Of a DNA stretch of 64,000 nt, positions 43,196-51,409 are shown one piece after another (position 1 is the first letter of the stretch; each line of letters starts with the position of its first letter). The notes below the pieces were generated by a model. The model did not search any database. It was not told the DNA's origin and saw nothing but the letters and a program-made list of their open reading frames with translations. Made by a program: the position numbers and the translations under genes. This stretch comes from Alphaproteobacteria bacterium (GTDB lineage Bacteria; Pseudomonadota; Alphaproteobacteria; CAAGCB01; CAG-977), in assembly GCA_900768845.1 (NCBI GenBank), contig CAAGEK010000011.1, positions 1 through 64,000 of the forward strand. Reading direction: 5' to 3'.

Positions 43196-43741
43196 TCAGG
43201 CGCAAACGCGGCCGACGGTGATTTTTTCCGCCGTATGTTCGACTCCCGTGTCAAAACTTAACAAAGTGCCGTTTTCCGTTTTGGAAACAGTCATACGATC
43301 CGGACGGACGCCCATTTCGGGAACGGAATGCATGACGTCAAAGGTATCCGGCGACAAGGCTTGGCGGATGAACAGCATATGTTCGCCGTCCGTGTCGTCG
43401 GCGGTTGCGTAAAGGAAAATATCGCCTTCTTCCAATTCTCTCAGCCGGACGGTTTTCCAATATTCCGACGTTATGGATCCCGAAGCGAGGGCGTCGAAGA
43501 AATCGCGGTAAACAATGGAAGTCACACGGGGCTCTTCGGTTTTTCCGGCTTGAAATTCGCTGAGTTCCCTCAATGCGTCGGCGGCGTTCGCACGTTCCAA
43601 AACAGCCGAAACGAATCCCGCGGCGTCAACGTCGATACTGTCTTCGCAAAAAATGTTCGCAGACGAGTACGCGTTATGAATGTCTCGGTTTTTCAGCCAT
43701 CCGCTGACCTGATCTAAAAAAGAGCATATTTTTGTTTTCAT
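43196..43741 (-). CDS. NlpC/P60-like fold protein lacking the catalytic cysteine
   Basis: The protein has 181 residues with an AAAGGAG site before the start. The segment DVDAAGFVSAVLERA aligns with the D-C-S-G-F-V-S block that starts the catalytic helix of NlpC/P60-type peptidases, but the Cys is Ala. The later blocks ELEEGDIFLYAT and GEHMLFIRQAL fit the P-G-D and G-H regions. No signal peptide is present. It may be a non-catalytic relative or a decayed hydrolase. Family assignment is by eye and uncertain. Confidence 0.5.
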   Translation of the reverse strand: MKTKICSFLDQVSGWLKNRDIHNAYSSANIFCEDSIDVDAAGFVSAVLERANAADALRELSEFQAGKTEEPRVTSIVYRDFFDALASGSITSEYWKTVRLRELEEGDIFLYATADDTDGEHMLFIRQALSPDTFDVMHSVPEMGVRPDRMTVSKTENGTLLSFDTGVEHTAEKITVGRVCA

Positions 43742-43801
43742 TTTTTCTCCTTTATTTCATCGGGATAAAGCTAAATTGTCCCGTTCCGATAAGTTTCCGC
43801 A

Positions 43802-44158
43802 TCAACGGGGGGCGTCATAATCATAGCCGGCTTTTTTCAGCTTGGCCGCCGCTCTGCAATGCATGGAGCTTTCCGGCGTTTCGGCGAACAATCCTTTGAC
43901 GGGAACGTTGGCCGCCGGCATTTTGTGCGCGGCCGGAGGGCGGTATGCGTCAAAAATTTTAAGCTTCAATCCCTTGTCTTTCAACAAAGGTTTCAAACGG
44001 CTCGAATTTTCAGCGACGCACGGACAGGCGAAACAACGCGCCCCCGGTTCGACCGCACCATAAGCATCCGTTCCCGCCATATTGAAGGGCGAGGCGTACA
44101 TCGGGCGAATTTCAATGTATTCCGAAGAAAGCAATTCGACAAGAACGTTCCGGTTCAT
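43802..44158 (-). CDS. Short D-Ala-D-Ala dipeptidase (VanX/M15D)-like protein, truncated
   Basis: The protein has 118 residues with a perfect AAAGGAGG ribosome binding site. IFDAYRPPAAHK matches the conserved D-A-Y-R-P block and SSMHCRAA resembles the S-x-H metal-ligand region of M15D dipeptidases. However, the family is about 180-210 residues long, and the second half with the remaining zinc ligands is missing. It is probably a remnant, or a degenerate protein. It lies between the NlpC-like gene and dapF on the same strand. Confidence 0.55.
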   Translation of the reverse strand: MNRNVLVELLSSEYIEIRPMYASPFNMAGTDAYGAVEPGARCFACPCVAENSSRLKPLLKDKGLKLKIFDAYRPPAAHKMPAANVPVKGLFAETPESSMHCRAAAKLKKAGYDYDAPR

Positions 44159-44257
44159 GTATCCTCCTTTTAGGATTTGAGCGCGGTTAAGACCGTTTTG
44201 TCAAGGGAATAGATGATTTCAAACGTCCGGAGAAACGGCGAAAGGGCGAAAAAAAGC

Positions 44258-45079
44258 CTATAAAAACGCGGTTCCGGAAAACGAACAATGCGTTTCACCG
44301 GTCATCAGGACGTTGATGTTTCCTTCCCATTCGATGAACAGACTGCCTCCGTCCATTTCGATTTCCGCACGAGCTGCACTCAAACCCTTTCTGACGGCGG
44401 CGACCAAAGCGGCGCAAGCCCCCGTTCCGCAAGCCGCCGTGATACCCGCCCCGCGTTCCCAAACGCGCATCCGCAACAAATCGGGACGGACGACCTGAAC
44501 GAATTCGGCGTTTACCCTTTGAGGGAACAGGGGATGGTTTTCAATGCGCGGGCCGAACGTTTCAAGATCGAAATTTTCAACATCGTCAATGAACAACACC
44601 GCATGAGGATTTCCCATGGAAACGCAAACGGGCGAAGGAAGCCCCTCCCATAATGCCGGCAGGTGCAACGTGTCGCATTCTCGAGCCAAAGGAATCTCGT
44701 CCCACTTTAAACGCGGCTTGCCCATATTGACGGTGACCGGAGCGTCGGGGGATTCGCGAAAGGCTTTTAAGATTTTGCCGTCCGGAGCTTCCAAAACCAG
44801 CGACGTTTTTTGCGTTTCGTCCATTAACAGCTTTGCGACGCACCGCGTCCCGTTTCCGCAGGCTCCCGCCGAGGAACCGTCCGTATTGTAAATCAACATC
44901 CGCGCAAACGCTTTGTCGGACGGTTCGATAATGATCATCTGGTCGAATCCGACGCCCGTTTTCCTGTTCCCGATGTTGATGACGTCCCGTGTCGTCAGGC
45001 GGAAATATCCGTTGCGGTTGTCAATGATGACGAAATCGTTACCCAATCCGTCCATTTTGATAAAAGGAACGGTTTTCAT
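44258..45079 (-). CDS. dapF: Diaminopimelate epimerase
   Basis: The protein has 273 residues from the ATG at 45079 (MKTVPFIKMDGLGNDFVI). The two catalytic cysteines are in AGACGNGTRCVAK and TAACGTGACAALV. It converts LL- to meso-diaminopimelate for peptidoglycan and lysine. The start overlaps the dapL stop by 4 bp, so the two consecutive pathway steps are translationally coupled. Confidence 0.96.
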   Translation of the reverse strand: MKTVPFIKMDGLGNDFVIIDNRNGYFRLTTRDVINIGNRKTGVGFDQMIIIEPSDKAFARMLIYNTDGSSAGACGNGTRCVAKLLMDETQKTSLVLEAPDGKILKAFRESPDAPVTVNMGKPRLKWDEIPLARECDTLHLPALWEGLPSPVCVSMGNPHAVLFIDDVENFDLETFGPRIENHPLFPQRVNAEFVQVVRPDLLRMRVWERGAGITAACGTGACAALVAAVRKGLSAARAEIEMDGGSLFIEWEGNINVLMTGETHCSFSGTAFL

Positions 45080-46275
45080 AAGTTCAGCCCTCCTATTCTT
45101 TGAACGGCTTTTTCGGTGTTTTCCCGCGTGCCGAACGCACTCAGCCGCACATACCCTTCGCCGCATTTTCCGAATCCGCTTCCGGGGGTGCAAACGGTTT
45201 GCGCTTCGTTCAAAAATATGTCGAACATCCGTTCCGAAGTGATTCCTTGCGGCGTTTTCAACCAGATATACGGGGCGTCCGTGCCGCCGAAAGCTTCAAA
45301 CCCTTTGGCGGCCATCCCTTCGCGGATCAGTCGGGCGTTTTCCATATAATAATCGATTGTTTCCGCGACCTGCTTTTTGCCTTCTTCGCAAAAAACGGCT
45401 TCGGCCGCACGTTGGACGATGTACGGGGCTCCGTTGTATTTTGTCGTGTGTCTGCGCCTCCAAAAAGCGTTCGGACTTGCAAGGACGCCGTCGGCGTCAA
45501 AAGCTTTCAACGCTTTGGGAACAACCATATAAGCGCACCTCAGCCCCGTAAATCCGGCGGTTTTTGAAAACGAGCGCAATTCAACGGCGACTTCCTTCGC
45601 CCCTTTGATTTCATAAATGCTGTGCGGCAGGTCGGGACGGCGGATGAATTCCTTGTAAGCGGAATCGAAAATGATGATTGCGCCGTTTTGTTGCGCATAG
45701 GCGACCCAGCCTTCCAAAACGGCCTTGTCCATAACCGTTCCGGTCGGATTGTTCGGCGAACACAGGTAAATCAGTTCCGCCCTTTTTTCCGGAAAAGCGG
45801 GACGGAAACCGTTTTCCTGCAAACACGGCAGAAATTCCAAATCACGTCCGGCCATAACGTTTGTGTCGCGGTAAACGGGATAGACGGGGTCGGGAATGGC
45901 GACGGCGTTGTCGCGGGCGAAGATTTCCTGAATGTTCCCCGCATCGCATTTCGATCCGTCGCTGATAAAGACTTCATCCGGATCCAAATCGACGCCTCTG
46001 GCGCGGTAATCGTTTTCAATGATGGCGGAAATCAGAAAATCGTAGCCTTGTTCGGGGCCGTAACCGCGCATGGTTTCCGCTTTTCCCATTTCATCGCACG
46101 CTTTGTGCAACGCGGCGATACAAGCGGCGGGCAACGGACGGGTCACGTCCCCGATCCCCAGACTGATGATTTCGGCCGACGGGTGTTGTTCTTTGTACGC
46201 CTTGATTTTACGGGCGATTTCCTGAAACAGGTAGTTCGACGACAGGTTTAAGTAATATCCGTTTGCTTTGACCAT
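45076..46275 (-). CDS. dapL: LL-diaminopimelate aminotransferase
   Basis: The protein has 399 residues from the ATG at 46275. This PLP enzyme of aminotransferase class I turns tetrahydrodipicolinate directly into LL-diaminopimelate, bypassing the acylated DapD/DapC/DapE route. Motifs are SLGIGDVTRPLP, the substrate block YLCSPNNPTGT, FDSAYKEFI and the PLP Lys in LRSFSKTAGFTGLR. The following Arg of SGFGKCGEGYVRLSAFG binds the carboxylate. Length is typical of DapL (about 400). The divergent NifA-like gene lies 134 bp away, with a dyad between them. Confidence 0.93.
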   Translation of the reverse strand: MVKANGYYLNLSSNYLFQEIARKIKAYKEQHPSAEIISLGIGDVTRPLPAACIAALHKACDEMGKAETMRGYGPEQGYDFLISAIIENDYRARGVDLDPDEVFISDGSKCDAGNIQEIFARDNAVAIPDPVYPVYRDTNVMAGRDLEFLPCLQENGFRPAFPEKRAELIYLCSPNNPTGTVMDKAVLEGWVAYAQQNGAIIIFDSAYKEFIRRPDLPHSIYEIKGAKEVAVELRSFSKTAGFTGLRCAYMVVPKALKAFDADGVLASPNAFWRRRHTTKYNGAPYIVQRAAEAVFCEEGKKQVAETIDYYMENARLIREGMAAKGFEAFGGTDAPYIWLKTPQGITSERMFDIFLNEAQTVCTPGSGFGKCGEGYVRLSAFGTRENTEKAVQRIGGLNL

Positions 46276-46360
46276 TGTTTTTTCGCAGTTTTGATGTTTG
46301 TTGAAAGGCGGGTTTATCATAGCCGCTTTTAAAGCCCTTCCAAATATGAAAAACGGAGTC

Positions 46361-46374
46361 CTACAAAAATGTAG
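46361..46374. promoter_or_regulatory. Dyad CTACA-AAAA-TGTAG between dapL and the NifA-like gene
   Basis: A perfect 5-bp inverted repeat around AAAA lies about 36 bp before the NifA-like start and near the -35 position of a TATAAT box (46396-46401). The same core, TACAAAAATGTA, occurs at 53066 upstream of glnN. Confidence 0.6.
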
Positions 46375-46409
46375 TGCATATTTTTCCGATATGTTTATAA
46401 TGCGCGACC

Positions 46410-47954
46410 ATGAAATACACACTGTCTTCTTTTTCGCGTGTCCAGTCGGGGTTGGATTTCCTGTCCAGCATGCCGTCGTTGATGGACAGCAGCAACGATG
46501 TCGGGGAAATTCTGCATTCCGCATTGCAAGCCTTGTCCCAAAGGCTGGGGTTGCGGTGCGGAACCGTATCCCTTTTGAACAACAGCACGAAAGTTTTGGT
46601 CATCGACGTGGCCGAGGGGTTGAGCAAAGAACAAATCAGCATGGGACATTATAAAATGGGCGAAGGCGTGACCGGCCGCGTCGCACAAACGGGCGAACCC
46701 ATGATTATTCCGAAAACCTCGGAATCGTCTTTGATGCTGAACAGGACGGGACGGTTCGCGGGAAAGGAAACGTCGTTTATCTGCGTTCCGGTAAAGGCGG
46801 ATCACGAAGTCATAGGGACGTTGAGCGTTGATAAGGATTACAGCGAGGATTCCGATTTGGAAACGGATTGCCGTTTGCTGACGATTCTGTCTTCGATGTT
46901 GGGACAGGCGTTGAAAATCCGCCAAAGCATCCAGCGGGAAAACGCGATGCTGAGCAGGGAAAACGAACGTCTGCGCAACGAGTTGGAACAAAAATTCCAT
47001 CCGTCGGGGATTATCGGGTCTTCGTATGAAATGCAAATGGTTTACAACCGTATCGCTCAGGTTGCACCGACGGACGCGACGGTTTTGATTACGGGCGAAA
47101 CGGGAACGGGCAAGGAATTGATTGCGGACGCCGTTCACCGTTACAGCCGGCGTGCGGACAAACCCTTTATTCGGGTGAACTGTGCGGCTTTGCCCGAAAA
47201 CCTGATTGAAAGCGAGCTGTTCGGCCATGTCCGCGGTGCGTTTACGGGGGCTTTGAGCGACCGCAAAGGCCGGTTCGAACTGGCGGAGGGCGGTACGGTT
47301 TTTTTGGATGAAATCGGCGAGATTTCCCCCGCCGTACAGGTGAAATTGTTGCGGGTGCTTCAGGAACGGGAATTTGAACGGTTGGGGGATGTGAAAACCC
47401 GCAAAGCCGATGTGCGCGTCATCGCCGCGACCAACCGCGATTTGCGCCGGATGGTCAAAGAAGGCGGATTTCGCGAGGATTTGTTTTTCAGGCTTTATGT
47501 ATTTCCGGTTGCCGTTCCGTCTTTGCGCGACAGGAAAAGCGATATCCGTCCGTTGGCGGAACACTTTTTGAAAATATATGCCGGCCGTAACAACAAACCG
47601 GACTTGACGCTTGATTCGGCGGGGTTGACGGTTTTGGAAAACTACGACTGGCCGGGGAACGTGCGCGAATTGGAAAACGCCGTCGAACACGCTGTTCTGG
47701 CCGCCGAAAAAGGAACATCGGCTTTGCGGCATTTTTCGCCTCTGATCGACGAAGCGGCCGCCGGCGGCAGGGCGGGTGCGGGATTGAAAGACGCGGTGGA
47801 AGCTTTCGAGGCGGCGATTATCAGGGACGCTTTGGAAAAAACGAACGGCAACGCCGCGGCTGCGGCGCGCAGGTTGAAAACGACGGAGCGCATTTTAGGG
47901 TATAAAATCGGAAAATACGGATTGAAACCTGAAAAGAAGGCGGGCGGAAAGTGA
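46410..47954 (+). CDS. NifA-like sigma-54-dependent transcriptional activator
   Basis: The protein has 514 residues. A GAF domain (about 25-165) precedes a coiled linker and the AAA+ domain (about 200-435), with Walker A GETGTGKE (229-236), the sigma-54-contacting GAFTGA loop (276-281) and Walker B GGTVFLDEIGEI. The Fis-type helix-turn-helix ends the chain (about 470-505, NGNAAAAARRLKTTERILGYKI). The Cys-rich interdomain linker of oxygen-sensing alphaproteobacterial NifA is absent, and no nif genes are in view, so nitrogen fixation is not implied. TATAAT lies only 8 bases before the ATG with no ribosome binding site, so the mRNA may be leaderless or the true start may be internal. Confidence 0.88.
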   Translation: MKYTLSSFSRVQSGLDFLSSMPSLMDSSNDVGEILHSALQALSQRLGLRCGTVSLLNNSTKVLVIDVAEGLSKEQISMGHYKMGEGVTGRVAQTGEPMIIPKTSESSLMLNRTGRFAGKETSFICVPVKADHEVIGTLSVDKDYSEDSDLETDCRLLTILSSMLGQALKIRQSIQRENAMLSRENERLRNELEQKFHPSGIIGSSYEMQMVYNRIAQVAPTDATVLITGETGTGKELIADAVHRYSRRADKPFIRVNCAALPENLIESELFGHVRGAFTGALSDRKGRFELAEGGTVFLDEIGEISPAVQVKLLRVLQEREFERLGDVKTRKADVRVIAATNRDLRRMVKEGGFREDLFFRLYVFPVAVPSLRDRKSDIRPLAEHFLKIYAGRNNKPDLTLDSAGLTVLENYDWPGNVRELENAVEHAVLAAEKGTSALRHFSPLIDEAAAGGRAGAGLKDAVEAFEAAIIRDALEKTNGNAAAAARRLKTTERILGYKIGKYGLKPEKKAGGK

Positions 47955-47972
47955 AATCCGACGGCTTTTTTT

Positions 47973-48031
47973 CCGTACTCTCCGGTTTCCGGTGAACAGA
48001 TTCCCGTATTTTCCGGTTTCCGGCGAACAGA
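47973..48031. repeat. Two direct copies of a 27-bp sequence
   Basis: CGTA, two variable bases, then TCCGGTTTCCGG, one variable base and GAACAGA occur twice with a period of about 31 bp in the short gap after the NifA-like gene. No hairpin terminator is otherwise obvious there. Confidence 0.5.
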
Positions 48032-48063
48032 GGGGTGGCCGGTACTGCGGATGAGGAAATCCG

Positions 48064-48351
48064 TCAGGAACGGACGACCGCCGCATCGTAAACGTGCTTG
48101 AATTCCCCGTCTTCGTCAATCTCGCAAACCAAAACCTTTTCGGCCGTATACAAATGCTTCCATATTTCATCGGGGATGTCGGCCATTTTAATCTGCGGCT
48201 CGTCGTTCCGGCGCGTCAACAAGACGTATTCGCGGCCGGACAGGGTCAGCACCGGTTTTTCCGGTTCGGCGTCCAACCCGTAAAAAACCAGCATGAGTTC
48301 GTTATCCGTATTTAATAAGAAATCGTATTCCTGTTCCTGAATGACAGCCAT
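48064..48351 (-). CDS. Small acidic protein of unknown function
   Basis: The protein has 95 residues. The ATG at 48351 is chosen because GGGAG lies 10 bases upstream; a TTG at 48381 would add ten residues. It is rich in Asp/Glu and predicted alpha/beta (LTLSGREYVLLTRR, KVLVCEIDEDGEFKHVY). No signal peptide or membrane segment. Family not recognised. It resembles in size and style the small ORF after gatB (24399): both contain short phrases of the type 'lltrrnd/llcira', but homology is not established. Confidence 0.6.
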   Translation of the reverse strand: MAVIQEQEYDFLLNTDNELMLVFYGLDAEPEKPVLTLSGREYVLLTRRNDEPQIKMADIPDEIWKHLYTAEKVLVCEIDEDGEFKHVYDAAVVRS

Positions 48352-48469
48352 TTGTTCAAAACTCCCGACAATGTCCGGCAAGTGTACTTGAAAAAAAGCG
48401 GATTTGAAAGTTTTCTTTCGGCGTCCGGTTCCGCACGACGGGATGCCGGCGGAAAATCGGGAAGGAGGG

Positions 48470-51229
48470 TCATAAGAATTCGCGGATTTTTTTGACGGCT
48501 TCTTTTAACGGTATTTTTTCGATTTCCACGCCTTCGGGAAAAGCGGAAAGCGTTTCGGAAGGCATGGCTCTGTCCAACATGACGAACACCCCCTTGTCGT
48601 CTTTTTTGCGGATCAGCCGTCCGAACGCCTGCGCTATTTTCATTCGCACCAGCATCAGGTTGTAAGCTTCCCCCTCTTCGGAAAAAGCCTTTTTTCGGGC
48701 TTTGTGAGCCGTATCCGGACGATGCCAGGGGACGCGGTCGAAAACCAGCAGGCGCAAAGACCGCCCCGGAACGTCAATCCCGTCGCGTACGGCGTCGGTT
48801 CCCAACAGACACGCATCTTCTTCGGCGCGGAAAATGTCCAAAAGGGTCGTCATGTTGACCGTGTCGACGTGTTGCGCCAGCAACGGCAATCCCGCATCGG
48901 CCAAAGGTTGCTTGATGCGTTTGTAAACGGCCTTCAACCTTGCGATGGCGGTGAAAATGCCCAACGCGCCGCCGTTTGACGCCGAAAACAGCTCGCGACA
49001 CGCCGCGGCGGTTTGATCCGCGCTGTTTTTGTCAACATCCGTCAGAATGAAAACACGGGCGTTCGCTTTGTAATCGAACGGCGAAAGGATGCTTTTTAAA
49101 ACCGTTTTCGACGGGATTTCCGGCGATTGGAAGTGGACGACCCCCGTCCGTTTTTTCGCGTTTTCCCAATCTTTTTCGTCATTGCCGCTTTTGTCTTTGA
49201 GCGTTGCCGACGTGATCAGTACGCCGTGGGCGGCGTTCCTTAAAACATGGGCGAACGGATAGGACGGATCTATCCAATGCCTGTGGTATCCGACGTCCGT
49301 ATCGACGCCGTCCGTTCGGGATATTTCCAACCAGTCCGTAAAGTCCGGCGGCGTTTTATCCGCGATTTGCCCCAGCATGACCCGCCAAACGGACAGGGGT
49401 TCGGCAACGACTTTTTTCAAAGAACGAAGCACGGACATATAGCGTTGTTTGTCATAGGCTTCGATTGTCGCGGCTTCGTCGTTTACATACTTTTCGATCA
49501 TGCCGGCCAAGGCAAGGGTTTTGGTTTCCAAAAGACGGACGTTTTCGCATAACCGGACGGCGGCGGATTTCAGCTCGTCCGAAACGGGGCGCGGTTCGCA
49601 TTCCAACGAATGAACGGAACGGGGATTTGAATTGCGCGCCGCGACCTGACGGTAAACCTGTGTCAAAAAGACCTCGAAATTCCCTTGGGGCGTTTGATTT
49701 TTTATGCGTTGCAAAACGCCGGATCGCGGCAGGAAACGGGCGGTTTCCCCGATTTCTTCCAATAAAGCCCCGATGTCGGGATTGATGATGCTTAAATCTT
49801 CGATACGGCGTTTCAACCCGCGTGAACGGCCGGTGCGCCCCGTTTCATCCGCCCCTGAGAGCCAACGACGCATTTCCATGCCTTCCGTTCCGCTGATTTC
49901 CGCGGAAAATACGGAATCCGCCGCGTCAAAGATTTGGTGTCCTTCGTCGAAAATATATCGAACCGGCAACCGGACGTCTTCGGTGCATCCGGCCAGTTGG
50001 GTCATGACCAGAGCGTGGTTCGCGACGACGATTTTGGCGCGGCGCGAACGGCGCATAATCTTTTCCACAAAGCATTTTTTAAAGTGGGGGCATTGTCCGT
50101 AGATGCATTCCCCCCTGCGGTCGGCCAAAGACGCCATTCCCCGTGCGCCCAGCATATCCGTCAGCCATCCTGAAAAATCGCCGCCGTTCAAATCTCCGTC
50201 CGCGGTGCGGGAAACCCATCTGGCAATCAATCCCAAAGGAACGGCCGCCGCCGGATTTGCGGGGATGCGCCCGACGGCTTCGGCGAAATTCAACAGGCAC
50301 ATATAATTTTCCCGTCCTTTCCGGATGACGACGTTGCGCCGCTTTGTCTGCGGATCGGGAAACAGACGGCTCAGCTCTCCGTCCAGCTGTTTTTGCAGGT
50401 TTCGGGTGTATGTGCTGATCCAAACGGATCCGGCGTTTTTGTCGCACCACACGCTTGCCGGAGCGATGTACCCCAGCGTTTTCCCGACGCCCGTTCCCGC
50501 TTCGGCCAAAACGGAAACGGGAAAGCCGGCGTCTTGGCGCGGATCAAAGGCTTCGGCGGCCGTTTTCGCATATTCCGTTTGCTGGGGGCGGTCTTCGGGT
50601 TTGAACGATCCGGAAGGGGAAGAGAGCAACGAGGCCAGCCTGTCGGCGGCTTCTTGGGGCAAAACGGGCAAAGAGCCGGCGGGTTCCTCGGGCGCGCCTT
50701 CCGTCCATTCGGGTAATTTGTCCCATACGGCCAATCCCGACAATCCGACGGATTTTGTTTTGTCGGGATCAACGCCCAATGCCGCCAGAACGTCGTCGCC
50801 CCAGATCCAATTGCCCGTTCCGGTCATTGTCAGGGCGATACGAACGGCATTTTGCCTTTCCTCTCCGGACATTTCCGACAACAGACCGAGCAGAATGCGG
50901 GTGACGCCGAACAAAGCCTCCGTTTCTTCAAAAGTGTTGACCGGACGGGGAAGCCCCAGAAACGCCGCGATTTCCTTTGTCGTGGGAACGCACGGGACGG
51001 CGGGGCGGACAAAGGCGAACAGCTCTAAAACGTCCAGCAGGAAACGGGGCGTTTGAGAGCCCATCCGGTTTTTTAACAAAATTTTGTTGCAAATCAGGAC
51101 GGGCGTGTCGACCGTTTCGGAAAACACGTCGCGGGCGGAAGAAATTTCGGTGAATTTTCCGTTCTTGTCGCGCAGGATGAAATGTTTCAATCCCGCGGCC
51201 AGTGCAACAGGGGCTTTTCCTTTGTCCAT
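48470..51229 (-). CDS. DinG/XPD-type ATP-dependent DNA helicase
   Basis: The protein has 919 residues from the ATG at 51229. Superfamily 2 motifs are visible: Walker A VLAEAGTGVGKTLGYIAPA, the D-E-x-H box IFDEGHQIF and the C-terminal motif VI region AQAFGRLIRKKDDKG. Cysteines in CIYGQCPHFKKCF fit the 4Fe-4S cluster that DinG/XPD helicases use as a wedge. About 230 N-terminal residues precede the helicase, a layout common in alphaproteobacterial homologues. It unwinds damaged or R-loop DNA 5' to 3'. The gene is monocistronic and convergent with the NifA-like region. Confidence 0.9.
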   Translation of the reverse strand: MDKGKAPVALAAGLKHFILRDKNGKFTEISSARDVFSETVDTPVLICNKILLKNRMGSQTPRFLLDVLELFAFVRPAVPCVPTTKEIAAFLGLPRPVNTFEETEALFGVTRILLGLLSEMSGEERQNAVRIALTMTGTGNWIWGDDVLAALGVDPDKTKSVGLSGLAVWDKLPEWTEGAPEEPAGSLPVLPQEAADRLASLLSSPSGSFKPEDRPQQTEYAKTAAEAFDPRQDAGFPVSVLAEAGTGVGKTLGYIAPASVWCDKNAGSVWISTYTRNLQKQLDGELSRLFPDPQTKRRNVVIRKGRENYMCLLNFAEAVGRIPANPAAAVPLGLIARWVSRTADGDLNGGDFSGWLTDMLGARGMASLADRRGECIYGQCPHFKKCFVEKIMRRSRRAKIVVANHALVMTQLAGCTEDVRLPVRYIFDEGHQIFDAADSVFSAEISGTEGMEMRRWLSGADETGRTGRSRGLKRRIEDLSIINPDIGALLEEIGETARFLPRSGVLQRIKNQTPQGNFEVFLTQVYRQVAARNSNPRSVHSLECEPRPVSDELKSAAVRLCENVRLLETKTLALAGMIEKYVNDEAATIEAYDKQRYMSVLRSLKKVVAEPLSVWRVMLGQIADKTPPDFTDWLEISRTDGVDTDVGYHRHWIDPSYPFAHVLRNAAHGVLITSATLKDKSGNDEKDWENAKKRTGVVHFQSPEIPSKTVLKSILSPFDYKANARVFILTDVDKNSADQTAAACRELFSASNGGALGIFTAIARLKAVYKRIKQPLADAGLPLLAQHVDTVNMTTLLDIFRAEEDACLLGTDAVRDGIDVPGRSLRLLVFDRVPWHRPDTAHKARKKAFSEEGEAYNLMLVRMKIAQAFGRLIRKKDDKGVFVMLDRAMPSETLSAFPEGVEIEKIPLKEAVKKIREFL

Positions 51230-51409
51230 ATCCGTTCCGCGAACCGTTTTTCGTATCAACGCAAGTGTATTACATCAGGAAACGGATTTTAAGAAGAGAA
51301 TTTCGCGATATGAAAAACGGTTTGTTTCAAAACTTTAAAAAGATTTACAATTCCGCCGTTTCATTATAAAAGCCTAAAAGGAACTGTTTATATCGAGAGA
51401 GCATCTGAA

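Noticed and set aside
46410..47954. Calling the activator NifA.
   Set aside because: The Cys-rich linker is missing, no nif genes are in the window, and the dyad found is TACA-N4-TGTA, not TGT-N10-ACA. NifA-like is as far as the sequence allows.
48470..51229. Ordinary RecQ or UvrD helicase.
   Set aside because: The order of motifs, the D-E-G-H box and the Cys cluster fit the DinG/XPD group instead.
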